A DNA stretch of 64,000 nt from Rhyzopertha dominica (taxonomy: Eukaryota > Arthropoda > Insecta > Coleoptera > Bostrichidae): NCBI GenBank assembly GCA_025024175.1, contig QCXZ01000041.1:42155786-42219785 (forward strand), written 5' to 3'. Shown piece by piece: positions 1 through 10,469 of the stretch (positions within the stretch are counted from its first letter, which is position 1; every line of letters begins with the position of its first letter). Under the pieces are notes generated by a model. That model made no database searches and was not told the origin of the DNA. It saw only the letters and a list, made by a program, of their open reading frames with translations. A program made the translations under genes and the position numbers.

Positions 1-350
1 TATGTAATGAAATACAATTAGGACAAACTTCACAGTATTTAAGAAACCGTATTTCATTACATAAAAGTGACATCAAGGGTAATAAGCAGAAAAGCGCGGT
101 TACTAGTCATGTAATAGATACTACTACACCGCATAAAATAGATTTAGATAATATTAATATTTTTGATAAAGAAAAAAATGTATGTAAAAGATCTTTTTTG
201 GAAATGGTATATATTTACAAAGAACAAAATAATATTAACAAAAAAAACAGCCATTCAAAATTTAAGTATAATTTATTCATATTTATTATCAATCGTATAT
301 AAAATTATCACAGTTTGTTTTAAAAAAAAATAAGTTGCCAACTTTCGGTT
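1..350 (+). mobile_element. Penelope-like element, 3' fragment (GIY-YIG end)
   Basis: This is the 3' remnant of a Penelope-like retroelement whose body lies off the window. Bases 15-67 read LGQTSQYLRNR followed by SLHKS, the GIY-YIG endonuclease region found at the C-terminus of PLE proteins. A basic tail follows and then an A-rich end. It closely matches the element at about 43,640-43,880, which has the same GQTSQYL block, the same TSHVID block and the same cacagtttgtt tail, so both belong to one family. In-frame stops show it is dead. The right boundary is approximate. Confidence 0.75.
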
Positions 351-1149
351 TGGTGTCAAATTCAAAAATTTAATGTTCTAGTTGTTATGTAATATTTTAA
401 ACTATGTAAGTATTGTTAATAGTTTTACATTTACATACCTACATGTTAAGAGTTCATAACATTTGTAGTTCCCTGAGAATCAGCTTCGGCCGAGAATCGA
501 GCTGAAATATTTCGTATAGCGCCTGATTTACCACTAAAAAATTATGTACGTATATCTTAACCTACAGGCGATAAATTCTATTCAATTATTCAAAAATGAT
601 TAGATCAACTCAACAGGGACATGCAAATTAAAGACCAAGTTACGCATGTCACAAAAATGTAAGGATTATCCATGAACATAATAATGAGAGAACAAGATTA
701 AGTTACATTAATGATAAGAAATTTTAGAAGACAATGAAGGTTCAAATTGTTACTTGTATCTTTTTTAAGTAATGGGGACACCTGGTTGGCTTTCCGCGTC
801 TAGGTAAAAACCGCAACTTTGCGTTTTACGCGGTTTTCATGTTTTTTTTTTAACAGATCTAATAGTTTGAAAATGGCAGCGATGTTACGAGTGCGTTAGA
901 GGGTATGCGACAATATACAGTTATAGTTTATGTGGCATAGTTTGATATGTCACCTTTAAAAGTGAATAGTACTAGACATATTACTTCTATAATTTAATTG
1001 AGGATTCTTGTTAAAATAGCACTACTATGACACTAGTATATACAAAATATTCTGTTGCTGAGGAGCGTATATCCTTTTATAGTTTTTTTTGCAAGCCTGT
1101 GCACAGTTACCTTATAGGACATGCCATCAGATTAATCCTGTATTTATAG
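351..1149. other. No gene seen; A+T-rich spacer
   Basis: This is A+T-rich sequence without coding signal or a recognisable repeat. If the upstream Trim9 exons lie before base 1, it is intron (inference). Confidence 0.4.
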
Positions 1150-1706
1150 AAGAGGCACACTAAAGGGCTGTAGAGAATGTGCGCGCGAATATAGAGGACC
1201 CAATCCAGATTCGGACCACTTCATGGGATGAAAGAAAAATATGCTGATGAAGAAATTGCTAGGAAATGAAACAGATAAAACTAAAAATACATATGCAGAA
1301 CAGTGTAAATTATATAAAAGAATACTAAGAGGGAACAAGAAAGTTTAATCAAAAGTTGTTGAGCCAAGTAGAGAAAAGAGCAGAAATAAGAAAATTAGGA
1401 GTTTATATAATGATGTAAGGAAATAAAAGAAAGTAGTATATACGAAAACGTTTTACGATAAAAAAATAAGGAGAGTGAGTGGACAATTAGTTAACGAATT
1501 GCTCAACATATGTAAATATTATTTTAAGAATTTGTTCAAGGGATAAACAGAAACAAAAAAACTTACAGAGCAACCCCTAGGTAACGAAAATGAAGAACTC
1601 CTATCTTTGAAGATTTTGGAAGGAACATTAAAATATAATGCGAGGAGTGGCGCTATTAAATGTAGCTTATAAGATTGTCGCATTGCCTAAAATAGAGTGA
1701 ATAGTA
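1150..1706 (+). pseudogene. LINE relic, part 1 (5' of RT domain)
   Basis: Frame-shifted translation gives a lysine-rich linker of the kind that precedes the reverse transcriptase in arthropod non-LTR retrotransposons. It includes KNTYAEQCKLYKRI and later GQLVNELLNICKYYFKNLF, matching the usual pre-RT pattern ending in a YFxxLF motif. Many stops and frameshifts are present. The element is interrupted at about 1707 by a tandem hammerhead repeat and resumes at about 2405, so the LINE is older than that insertion. Confidence 0.6.
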
Positions 1707-1746
1707 AAAATGGATGCCTATGCTGTGCTGTCTACACCTCAACCAA

Positions 1747-1791
1747 CTGCAGATAGTACTATTTCGCTGTCATTACAGCTCATCAGTGCAG
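1747..1791 (-). ncRNA. Hammerhead ribozyme, type I (unit 1)
   Basis: Read on the minus strand from 1791, every conserved part is present in order. Helix I 5' arm is CTGCA, then the core CTGATGA (1786-1780). Helix II is GCTGT / ACAGC with an AATG loop (1779-1766), followed by GAAA (1765-1762). Helix III is the palindrome TAGTACTA (1761-1754), then U and C (1753-1752), then the helix I 3' arm TGCAG (1751-1747). All helix I and II pairs are Watson-Crick. Predicted cleavage falls between 1752 and 1751. The tiny helix III is typical of animal retrozyme and PLE hammerheads, which often work as dimers. Activity is inferred from the conserved core and not measured. Confidence 0.88.
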
Positions 1792-2084
1792 TTTAGGTCT
1801 AGTGTAGACAACACGGCATAGAACTGGTTTTGCAATGGTATGATGAAAGTAAGAATTTAGTATGGCAATGCCATCTGTCAGCATTACACTGACATGATGA
1901 CAAAGCCACCTAGCTGCCTTAACGGGAACTACTTCCTAAAGGAAGTGACCTGTAGCCTGACAAATTGGCATGCAACTGCATACTTCAATTTGACAGCAGG
2001 CCCCCACGGCACTTTTTGCTGACGGGCAAGAACCAACATACATAAAAATGCATGCCTATGCTGTGCTGTCTACACCTCAACCAA

Positions 2085-2129
2085 CTGCCGATAGTACTAT
2101 TTCGCTGTCATTACAGCTCATCAGTGCAG
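2085..2129 (-). ncRNA. Hammerhead ribozyme, type I (unit 2)
   Basis: This has the same structure as the unit 1 ribozyme: core CTGATGA at 2124-2118, helix II with AATG loop, GAAA, palindromic helix III. Predicted cleavage is between 2090 and 2089, exactly 338 nt from the unit 1 site. One base differs: the first base after the cleavage site is G instead of T in the RNA sense, so the helix I pair nearest the core is an A-G mismatch while the next four pairs remain. Slower cleavage than unit 1 is plausible (inference). Confidence 0.82.
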
Positions 2130-2404
2130 TTTAGGTCTAGTGTAGACAACACGGCATAGAACTGGTTTTGCTTGTATACCAAAGCAATGGTATGATGAAA
2201 GTAAGAATTTAGTATGGCAATGTCATCTGTTAGCATTACACTGACATGATGACAAAGCGACCTAGCTGCCTTAACGGGAACTACTTCCTAAAGGAAGTGA
2301 CCTCTAGCCTGACAAACTGGCATGCAACTGCATACTTCAATTTGACAGCAGGCCCCCACGGCACTTTTTTCTGACGGGCAAGAACCAACATACATTAAAA
2401 TGCA

Positions 2405-3235
2405 TGTCTATGCCCCCACGGCCGATAAAATGATACTACATGGGATAGATGACAAGATAAAAATAGATGGTAGGTAATCAGAAAGCTTTACAGTTGCAAG
2501 AGGTCTAAGACAAGGCGACCCCTTAACAATCGGCAAGACAGTACTGGTGAATATGGTACGGAAAATGGAGAGGGTAGAAGCAAACGTGGATGTGGTGTTT
2601 TAGCGCTTAAATGATACACCGCTCAGTTCCCAACAACTATTCTATTAATCCATGTACTTTTAATATTGCAAGCATTTTTGCTAGCCAGCCACAGGAACAT
2701 GAGATGGATGAACAAAGATAATATGGAAACAGAGGACATCAGAGGAAGGAAAAATATCTAAAAAACCTCTCCATGGCAGGACATTTTTGTCTAAATCGGT
2801 TATTAAAAAGCAATCTATTATGGGAAGCATTAAAATAAAGATACATACAAAAGATGTGAGACCTATAGTGTCCACACTTCGGGGGGAAATCGAACAAAAT
2901 ACGTTGGAAGTTTGGGAGAGGCAAGTGCTTCGACAAATCGTTGGGGGAAAATGCGTAAATGCACAACAAACAAACAAAAGACGCTCGAGCTGTATCAGAA
3001 TGCAGGTATAGTCTCAGTGGTAAGAGCTCAAAGGCTTAAGGGGTTAGCTCATACCCCGATAATGTATAGGGATAGAATAAATAAACTTTTACTGTTGCAA
3101 GGACTAGGAGGAAAAAGAGGAGGGAAAGACCAAGGGGACGTTGAAGGAGTGAGGTGGAAAAGGTTTTTCACAGGCTTGAGAATACGAAAATAGAAAGAAA
3201 AAACACTAGATAAAGAAAAATGGTCGACTAAGCTA
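2405..3235 (+). pseudogene. LINE relic, part 2 (RT and C-terminal tail)
   Basis: This continues the LINE interrupted at 1707. Bases 2425-2580 read IDDKIKIDGR and then FTVARGLRQGDPL, the RT block with the RQGDPL motif. Bases 2787-3193 give TLEVWERQVLRQIVGGK, then (another frame) VVRAQRLKGLAHT and LLLQGLGGKRGGK. This matches the C-terminal tail common to arthropod RTE/R1-like elements (LEVWERxxLRxIxGG, RAQRLRWLGHV, GxRGGKR). The catalytic RT block is missing or too decayed to see. Several frameshifts confirm it is dead. Confidence 0.7.
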
Positions 3236-4419
3236 TAAGGCTCGAAGAGCGCTAAAATGTGTATGCACCAATCTTTAATGTAATGTCTAGAACGCTTCGT
3301 ATATCAAACATTTCACGAACTGCGCTTCTGGTCTAACACAGAAACAATCTCATGCATTCATTGCTCCTTTCATATGCTTGAGTGTCTGGATGGATTGCTA
3401 CAGACTATAAACACGCGTTGTTTACCGCAACTGAAGCTTACAGCAGCAGCGGTTGGAAACTTTGTCTCTTCGATAAATCAGGAAATGATTAAGTGGCGCA
3501 GACCACACAAATAGCAGCAGCGGACGTCTACAAACACCTATTCCAATTCTGGATGTAGTAACCCCTACAGCGTTGCCAGTTTCTTTTTCCTCACGAACGA
3601 CATCCGTGATTTTCCTAGTTGAAACATTGAAATTTAGCGTATTCGCTTAATTTTCGGCTCATAAGGAATGGTCTCATACATCGCCTTCGGTGTATTTGAA
3701 TAAACCATTTCGCTAATTGACGTCATCTGGTAGTCCATTGAGATGAAATTTGACAGTGGCAACGCTGCGCTCCCCTATTGCCCGCACCCCCCGGGGCATT
3801 AACACACAACACGTCCCGTCGTATAGCACAGAAACTAATTTATAATTAACCATCTTTAACGGTGTATTTATTACCCTTACACTGAAACTAGAGCAAGCTT
3901 ATTGCACAATATGTAAGCTTTAAATTAACTCGCAACGGGGCACGGTAAAAGGGATCGTAACTCTGCAACGCCATACTAACTGCTTTGTATCGTGGATATA
4001 CCTACTCAGAAATCTTGGTAATTAAATGTAGGTGGTGTGGTGAACTACACTGCGTTCCCCACAATACCATTCGGTCTTTCTATAACGTGCTGCCGGAAAC
4101 TTCCAAGTTTACCTTTCTCTCAAACATGCTTGCTTGACATGATTAAATATAACTATTAATTAAAGAAACGGTCCGTGAAATTTTAAATGGAATGCCTACA
4201 CGGTTAGTGTAGTCATTCCCAATTTTAAATTTAGATTTTTTTTAAAGCCTGAAATTTAGCGGTTATCACAAGTCTTTAAAATAAAAATGAAGCATAGAAC
4301 TTACAGATTGACATTTTGGTGATACATGGTATGTCGACCGTTCCGGAACAATAAACCCAATACCTTCGTAGATTTAGTAGTAAAATGTCTCACTTCAAGG
4401 TATTTCATATGTCATGGTC
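3236..4419. other. No gene seen; spacer
   Basis: No coding or repeat family is recognised. Part of it (about 3430-3800) is less A+T-rich, with CAGCAG runs and a C-rich stretch near 3785. It could be old repeat or conserved non-coding sequence; I cannot tell which. Confidence 0.3.
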
Positions 4420-5720
4420 AATTGGGTATTTGCCATGTATTTATATTTTATTAAATTGCATATTTATGGGTAGCACCTAATCCACAAAACAGCTGTGACA
4501 GCTTATAAATTCGAAAAAATGGATCGTAAGGTGTATTTTTAATTTAAAAAATGTGAATATTTAAAGGGACCGCTAAAACGCGAACATATTGGCCGTGACG
4601 TCAGGTGTCTTGTAAATGGCCGCTTGTTTACATCTGGGGTCAGCGCGTCACGCGTCAGCCTCAGCCCGTCAATTTATTGGTTTGTTGTTTGCTTTCATTT
4701 TGTGACAAGCGAATTAAATTACGCCAAGAAAAAGTGAAATACTTAGGAGTTATGACTTCTGAAGGCATGTTCATTGTTATGGAATTTGTGTACAGCGACG
4801 AGCGGTTCAACGCGGCGGAGATGAGGAACGTAAAAGCAACAGCATAAGTGAACTTTTTATCAAATTAACGTAGTACTTATTGATAATTTGATCAGCGGTG
4901 GGTTGTTGGAAACATACTATTTGTAAACATAAAAATGTAAGAATCAAAAATGTACCCTAAACTTAGCATTTATTTTAGATGTCAGAATAAATATAAATTG
5001 CCATTTATTTTCGGGGCTCTTGCCCTCGTTTCCGGTCTGGCTAAGTCGAATATATGGGAAACAACGACGTTCTTTATTATAACACTTCCCCCTATCAACT
5101 TAAAATGCATATAATTTTTCATATACTCTTCTAGCTATAACAAAATGGAAACTGAATGGTAAATACTTATAACCCCAAAATGAATAATAAAACTCACAGT
5201 AAGGATTAAGATGATCTTCACAACAGAAAAACAAACTTTGTGATTTCGACATATCACGTCTAGGGACCTTAAACAACTTTTTCATACGTTGAAAATCTCG
5301 AGGAACGGATACAAAAAATATGTCAGCTGTACTGACTGAAGTACTTTTATAACCATACACAAAACAACATTTGTTCTGTTTTCCATACATAATAGATGCT
5401 TGTAAAACTACACATATCACTTTTTGGTGCAACCTCTTACACCATCCTTTCAATAAACACCACACAAAAGCTTTTCCGATACAAAACTGATACTACACCA
5501 TTAAACAGCACGCTCCTCGGTAATGTTTACGTGACACTTGACGTCACGAGTTGAATAACCTTGGATAGAAGCGTTTTGGCGGTGACTCCTAAGATTCGAA
5601 TTTCAGACCTGAAATTCTCTACCTACAAATATTTTTTGTTTTTTCTAACATGGCGTGCGACATATATGCACTTCAAAATTCATTTTACGTAATTCTCAAA
5701 AAAAGTGATAATACCCAATT
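4420..5720 (-). mobile_element. THAP-domain DNA transposon, copy 1 (non-autonomous)
   Basis: The element is bounded by short inverted termini starting AATTGGGTATT (4420 rightward, 5720 leftward). It is about 1.3 kb and carries a THAP-type zinc-finger reading frame on the minus strand. It is the inverted counterpart of 26,725-27,981 over its full length, including the same termini and a TGACGTCA octamer just inside each end. A THAP domain at the N-terminus is typical of P-element-family transposases. No catalytic domain is seen, so it is probably an internally deleted derivative. No convincing target duplication was found. Confidence 0.7.
5200..5465 (-). pseudogene. THAP zinc-finger remnant (copy 1)
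   Basis: Reading leftward from 5465, the frame gives MWCLLKGWCKRLHQK, then KCCFVYGYKSTS, FVSVPRDFQRMKKLFKVP and FFCCEDHLN. The C2CH THAP pattern is recognisable (first cysteine, then CxxH in CEDH), but the second cysteine of the first pair is Y here (GYKS against GCKS in copy 2), so zinc binding would be lost. A second block continues leftward after an intron-like gap (gtgag ... ttatag) with a decayed C-terminal half. Confidence 0.65.
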
Positions 5721-5734
5721 CTCCCCGTTATTAT

Positions 5735-6660
5735 TGGTAATAGCAAACCTATTCATGAAAGCCTTTGAACACATGGTCTTTGAGTCACTATGCAACAATT
5801 CTCTCCCATTTCTTGATGTTCTTGTCATTCGTTTATCAGATGGTCGTTTGCCACCCTATATATCGTAGAACCAATCACACAGTTTGGTCCTGAACTCTCT
5901 TATTCACCGCGCAGTATCAATTTCTGAACGAGCAAGCTTCAAAGTGAACTGCAACACTTATCAATTTGGCCGATCGTCGTTTTTATCCCCAATCTAAAAG
6001 GACCTTCAAATTATAGATCGACGGCATTCGGCATTTCTTTCTTACACCTAAAATGTTACAGACAGAATTGCCATCAAAACTTGCAACCCCTTTGAAAATG
6101 TCACAAATTCTTCCATCTCCGAAAGACAAAACAATTTCTCTGTCATCTAGAGGTATTTATAGCATTTCTTGCTGATGCGGCGCCGTGCACGTCGGTAAAA
6201 CAGGCAGATCCGTTAAAACCCGGCTTGCAGNACACAAACGCTACNTNAATCAGATCTCTTCGTCATCCACTCAGTCACCGATCACATCATATTATTATAA
6301 TTATATGATATTATCTCAGTCCTAGCGAAAGTCCCTTTTTACACCACTCGCAAATTTTGAGAGGCCATTTAGATTTATAAACACCCGAATAACCTGAACG
6401 GCGAAGATAGATTATCACTTTCCCAGTATCTGGAATCCGATCACACAACAGTCCTCCCTACATACACAGTCTCTTTCCCCAACCATCCAAGCATTCCCAC
6501 AGCCTGCAAGCTTGCATAAAACCAGGCGATTGCAGTCTCTTTTACCTTTAGGATTTGGTTTAGCTCTGACGTAGTTATCGCGTTGAGTTTATGTCGTACT
6601 CCGTATTCCTATTCTGATGATGCCCATTATAAGGATGGGCGAAACGTCGATCTCGTTTCC
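5735..6660 (+). pseudogene. Penelope-like element relic
   Basis: Bases about 5750-5850 read NNSLPFLDVLVIRLSDG, the post-RT block of Penelope proteins (SLPFLDVxVxR). Bases about 6150-6245 read GIYSISC then CGAVHVGKTGRSVKTRL, a decayed GIY-YIG endonuclease (YSIxCxCG, IGxTGR). It ends with the hairpin plus GAAACGTC signature at 6613-6653 that marks PLE 3' tails. Stops, frameshifts and Ns interrupt it. It begins right beside the THAP element. It belongs to the same broad PLE group as the copy at 13.4-14.4 kb, not to the GQTSQYL family. Confidence 0.72.
6605..6660 (+). ncRNA. Hammerhead-like hairpin in PLE tail
   Basis: CTGATGA (6613-6619) is followed, after one extra T, by a perfect six-pair stem GCCCAT / ATGGGC, then GAAA and CGTC. 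This resembles the minimal hammerheads reported in Penelope-like elements. Only about three weak helix I pairs can be drawn, and the extra T separates the core from helix II, so self-cleavage is doubtful for this copy. Confidence 0.42.
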
Positions 6661-8413
6661 AAAACCGGCACAGTCTTATCCAAAACCAGCGTATTTTTTA
6701 AGAAACTTGCTCTTGATTTAATCCAATAGCTAAATCTGTATGGTGTGTCAAACATTAAAAGGATTTCTTCACGTAAAAGATTTACTGAGAAGCGGACTTT
6801 CAAGCACATTAGCTAAGGAAAATATCAACAGTTCATGAATATGGGCACGTACAAAGTAATTGTCACAAATTCAGAAAATCTTCCAAAAATCCGCACACTA
6901 CTAATCAAAAAACCATCAAACACATCACAACGGTGGATTTCTCCTTCATTTTGCATAAAACAAAAGTTTTCTACAGGGTATCTGATTTTACGCACATGAT
7001 CCAGTAACCGACTAGATTTTTTTTTCTTGTAACGTCTATATCAAAATTCTATGACCATGTTAAGTCTAAACCTCGAAACCATCGTGAGGCCATCTGATCT
7101 AGGTATTGTATGAGCGATTCGATTCAGAATCGGATCGATACTTCGAATACGATTAATCGAGTCAATAAATTCGATCTGGTGAAGTTTTTACTGGGTATAA
7201 AAAGATAGCATGATGCTCTTATTAATCCAAGTAGCATCATCTTTAAGTAGGCACGACTACCACTACCTATTTTTTTTACGTTTTTTATAACAATGATGCA
7301 AAAATGTCCTATGGTTGTTTTTAATACTAATCGTTGGTTTACTTTCGAATATTAATTAATTTAGAATTCTATTTTCATAGTTCAAGTTTATTAATTAAAT
7401 ATAGCAGAAAAGTAGTACAGAATGAGAGGCTTATGGAGAGTTTTTAATTATATGCTGTGTTGCTGCGTCCACGTTTTCTGACTGAGGAGCTGTTGTCTAA
7501 AGCTTGACAGTACACTGTACACGTTACTCAGTCAACAAACAGATTCTTACCAAGGCGATTTTCCTTTCTTTTCTGTATTTTATCTTTAAAGATTAAGGAT
7601 CTGTGTATCTTCTCTTTGTTAAAGTTGATAGTAGCTAAAATCAACGGAGTAACCATGACAAGAGCTTAAAGTGTGGGATGTGATAGGTTTAGATTCTAAT
7701 TACAGAACTGATTTTAGCTTAAATAGAGAAGTGAAACAGTTCCATAAATAAATGTAAGTTACTGAAACGGTAAGGCTCGTGTTTTTTAGTATAATGTACA
7801 CTGAAATCAATCTATTTTGATTACCCTAATCTGACAAAAACTTCTATACGATCAATTTAATTATTATTATTATTATTCTGTATTGTGCAATGTGCAAGTT
7901 GTACAAATTTGCAAATGAAAAGTTTCCGGATTCCCGTATGCCCGAATTACCTGATTACAGAATTCCTTGTCATCCGAATTCTTGCGCAATTTATGAGTTT
8001 GAACGTCGTTACATCAATAAAGTCGGTTGTCCTTGAAGCTAGCTTGTATAACACATTTTCCATCTTACGAAAGAATATTGTAATCATACTGGTATATCTG
8101 CATGAAATCATATTTTCTAAAAATCCTATGAAGCTGGATATCTTAAATTATAAAGAAGTGGAGTTATCAATTTACCTATGCATGCAGCTTGTCAAGCTTT
8201 AAATATACGAGATGCATTCTTCTTTTTAGTATTTCATTAAAAAACGTTTACTTTGAAAACTTTAATTCTAAGTTGTAATTAAATATATACAAATGTAATT
8301 TTGCATACCATTTATGACCTTTATTTTTTATTAACTTTTTTGGAATGCGTATATTTTGATATGACGGCCAATATGATTGATTCATATATTGAAGCGTTTT
8401 TGTTTTGATCTAG
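6661..8413. other. No gene seen; upstream of Trim9 FN3 exon
   Basis: A+T-rich sequence lies next to the splice acceptor at 8412-8413. The first 400 bases may be the outer part of the PLE. An open frame at 7885-8202 has no recognisable domain and its composition matches the surrounding sequence. Confidence 0.4.
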
Positions 8414-8553
8414 CGCCCACTGCACCAACTATAATACCTGAAGAATGCAGTGCCGAAAACAACTCAGTCACCGTTGCCTGGCAACCTCCGCCACAAAGTC
8501 ACGTGGAAGGTTATGTTCTTGAATTGGACGACGGAAATGGTGGCGAATTTAGG
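8414..8553 (+). CDS. Trim9: Trim9, exon encoding first half of FN3 domain
   Basis: Trim9 is a class I TRIM E3 ubiquitin ligase of neurons that acts with netrin/DCC-type signalling and the cytoskeleton (family knowledge). This exon reads APTIIPEECSAENNSVTVAW, then QPPP, VEGYVLELDDGNGGEFR, the N-terminal strands of its fibronectin type III domain; the LELDDGNGGxFR block is diagnostic for TRIM9/TRIM67. The acceptor is a T-rich tract ending ctag (8410-8413). The donor gtaagt starts at 8554. Entry is in phase 2 (the first two bases complete a codon) and exit is in phase 0, which fits the next exon. The upstream RING, B-box, coiled-coil and COS exons are outside the window. Confidence 0.93.
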
Positions 8554-10469
8554 GTAAGTTCAACATGTAATTTTTATGTATGAGATAACTGGGGTGTAAC
8601 TATCTGCGTAATTGTTTGTAGACCAGCAAAATGTTATTTAATGTTTATTTAATTTCGGCAGGTATTTGCTGAAACGAAAACATATAAGTTTCATTTTCTC
8701 TGAAGTTTCAGCAGAATTTGCCTTTAAAATTAAAAGCAATAGTAGGTATTAAAATTGCTATGTAAGTTGTCGCAATCTCTGTTAATTTCGATAGAATCTA
8801 TGGGTAATAATTTCTAGAATAACTGATGGAAGCAAAGCCTACTTCGACTTATCTAGGTCCTTCATAACGAATTCTACTATCGTAATCAACGTAAAGATCC
8901 AAATTAAGCATCCGTCCTTCTTCAGTGCCTATGACATCCCAAAACAACACTGTGGAGCTTTTCGCGATATTAGCCAATAATATTCCCACAATTCGAACTA
9001 CTTCATCAGCGCAAACTTATTTCCGAGTTTAAATTGGTTATTAAACTTGGGACTAAACACGAAGCCATTAATATTCGATTGCTTTTGAATAACACACTGA
9101 TAGAAACTTTTAGCCGAACAAACCCCAACACCGGGCAAACACAGATTTCCATTTAGCACAACAATGCCGGCGGTCGAAGGCAGACACGTAATTTTTTCCA
9201 ACGAAAATTGGAATCAAGCGCTACGATCGGATTGGTCTGCAATATTTAACGCCTAACATACAGTTTGACTGCCGGGTCATGAAGTAGATGCATACAAAAA
9301 TTATTGTTTAGGAATTGCCCAGTGCAGATTTATCCCTAGTGAGATCGTTTGAAATATTAAATATTTCGTAGGAACTGTAGCTTCAGTTTCTTACAATCGA
9401 AGCTGAGTAACAACAAGAAATTTTCCATTGACATGAAAACCTAGCGGAAATTAAATGTAACACTAGCTAGTGCTTCCCTTCTTCTTTCCAAAATAATCTT
9501 CAATAACACCACCAGGATTAAGTATTTGGTTGACCATATAGCTTCTAGAAACAATAGGCAAAGTGCCTGATCAGAAATTTATGTGAAATACATCAATACG
9601 ACTCCTAAACTAATTTTTGTTGATTCAAAAGTTTCATACAAAATTAACACAAAAATATTTAAAACAGTTTTCTTTCTGTGTGTGCAGCTGACTTGCTGTA
9701 GTAGTTTGTTTGATAGCAATATTCACTATTAACATTTGGAGAAGCCGAAGAAACGGGTTTGACCTGTATGATTAGTAAAACTTTCCAGAAATATTTCGTG
9801 CTTGTGTGCCACATGTCGAGCAGTTATATCTGACAACCAATATGCAACTGCAATTAAATTATCTTAATTTATCGGGAGGTTGAAAAATTATTAAAGAAAG
9901 AGTTTTAAATAATTTGAATGCTTTCGAAAGTGTACTTGTGAAATAGTTCAAATCAGTCAAATAAGCTTTTACAGGCATTGTTCAATGTAAAAATAACAAC
10001 TCATCGGAAGCGAAAGGAGCCATTAAAGGCAACAACATTTTGGAAATCAGGAAATGCCTCACACTAATATCAGCAAAACCGCGTGAGCATTTAAAACGAA
10101 TCCATATAGGGTTACATAGGAAACTGCATAATTTTTGATGATAAAGTTAACCACATCGACGGTGAGGTTCTAATTCTAATCCATAAACAATATAGCATTC
10201 AAGAAATTAAAAAATCTGCGTAGAAATCATGTAGAAAATAGAAGTCAAATGACCTCAGTTAACCCCCAGTATGATTTTAAATTCAGTGATCGTTTAGTTA
10301 ATCTTACCAATATAAATATTACACAGGCGGAAAGTAATGATTAAGTAAAGGGTTGAAGCATAATCAACATTTACCAGTGCACAAAAAATATAATATTAAG
10401 TGTAAATACTTAAGTTATCTTTAGACAAAGTTACAAAATGTGTTTTAATAAATTAGATGATATGTTTTC
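8554..10469. other. No element recognised in this part of the intron
   Basis: The first 1.9 kb of the intron shows no coding or repeat signal that I can name. The stretch 8880-9250 is less A+T-rich with a short open frame on the minus strand (8998-9201) of no recognisable family. It may be unique intronic sequence. Confidence 0.35.

Larger units (their letters stand above)
1712..2403 (-). mobile_element. Retrozyme-like tandem dimer with hammerhead ribozymes
   Basis: Two direct tandem units begin at 1714 and 2052 (period 338 bp). The second unit is 352 bp because of a 14-nt insertion near 2170-2184, and a few bases of a third unit start at 2404. Each unit holds a complete type I hammerhead on the minus strand, flanked by 20-nt complementary arms (1719-1738 with 1803-1822 in unit 1) that extend helix I. 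No protein is encoded. Small tandem units of this size with short-helix-III type I hammerheads are how metazoan retrozymes are described: multimeric RNA self-cleaves to unit length and may circularise. The dimer splits a LINE relic. Related copies lie at 15.3 and 37.85 kb. Confidence 0.8.

Noticed and set aside
1230..1280. CTGATGA followed by GAAAC on the plus strand
   Set aside because: No complementary helix II lies between the two motifs and no helix I arms are present; the sequence fits the LINE frame.
5100..5465. Host THAP-domain gene
   Set aside because: The same frame recurs at 26,983 within a 1.26-kb unit with matching inverted ends, and a key cysteine is lost here, so a transposon origin is far more likely.
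8998..9201. Extra Trim9 or antisense exon
   Set aside because: No similarity to TRIM proteins, on the opposite strand, and not flanked by matching splice phases.
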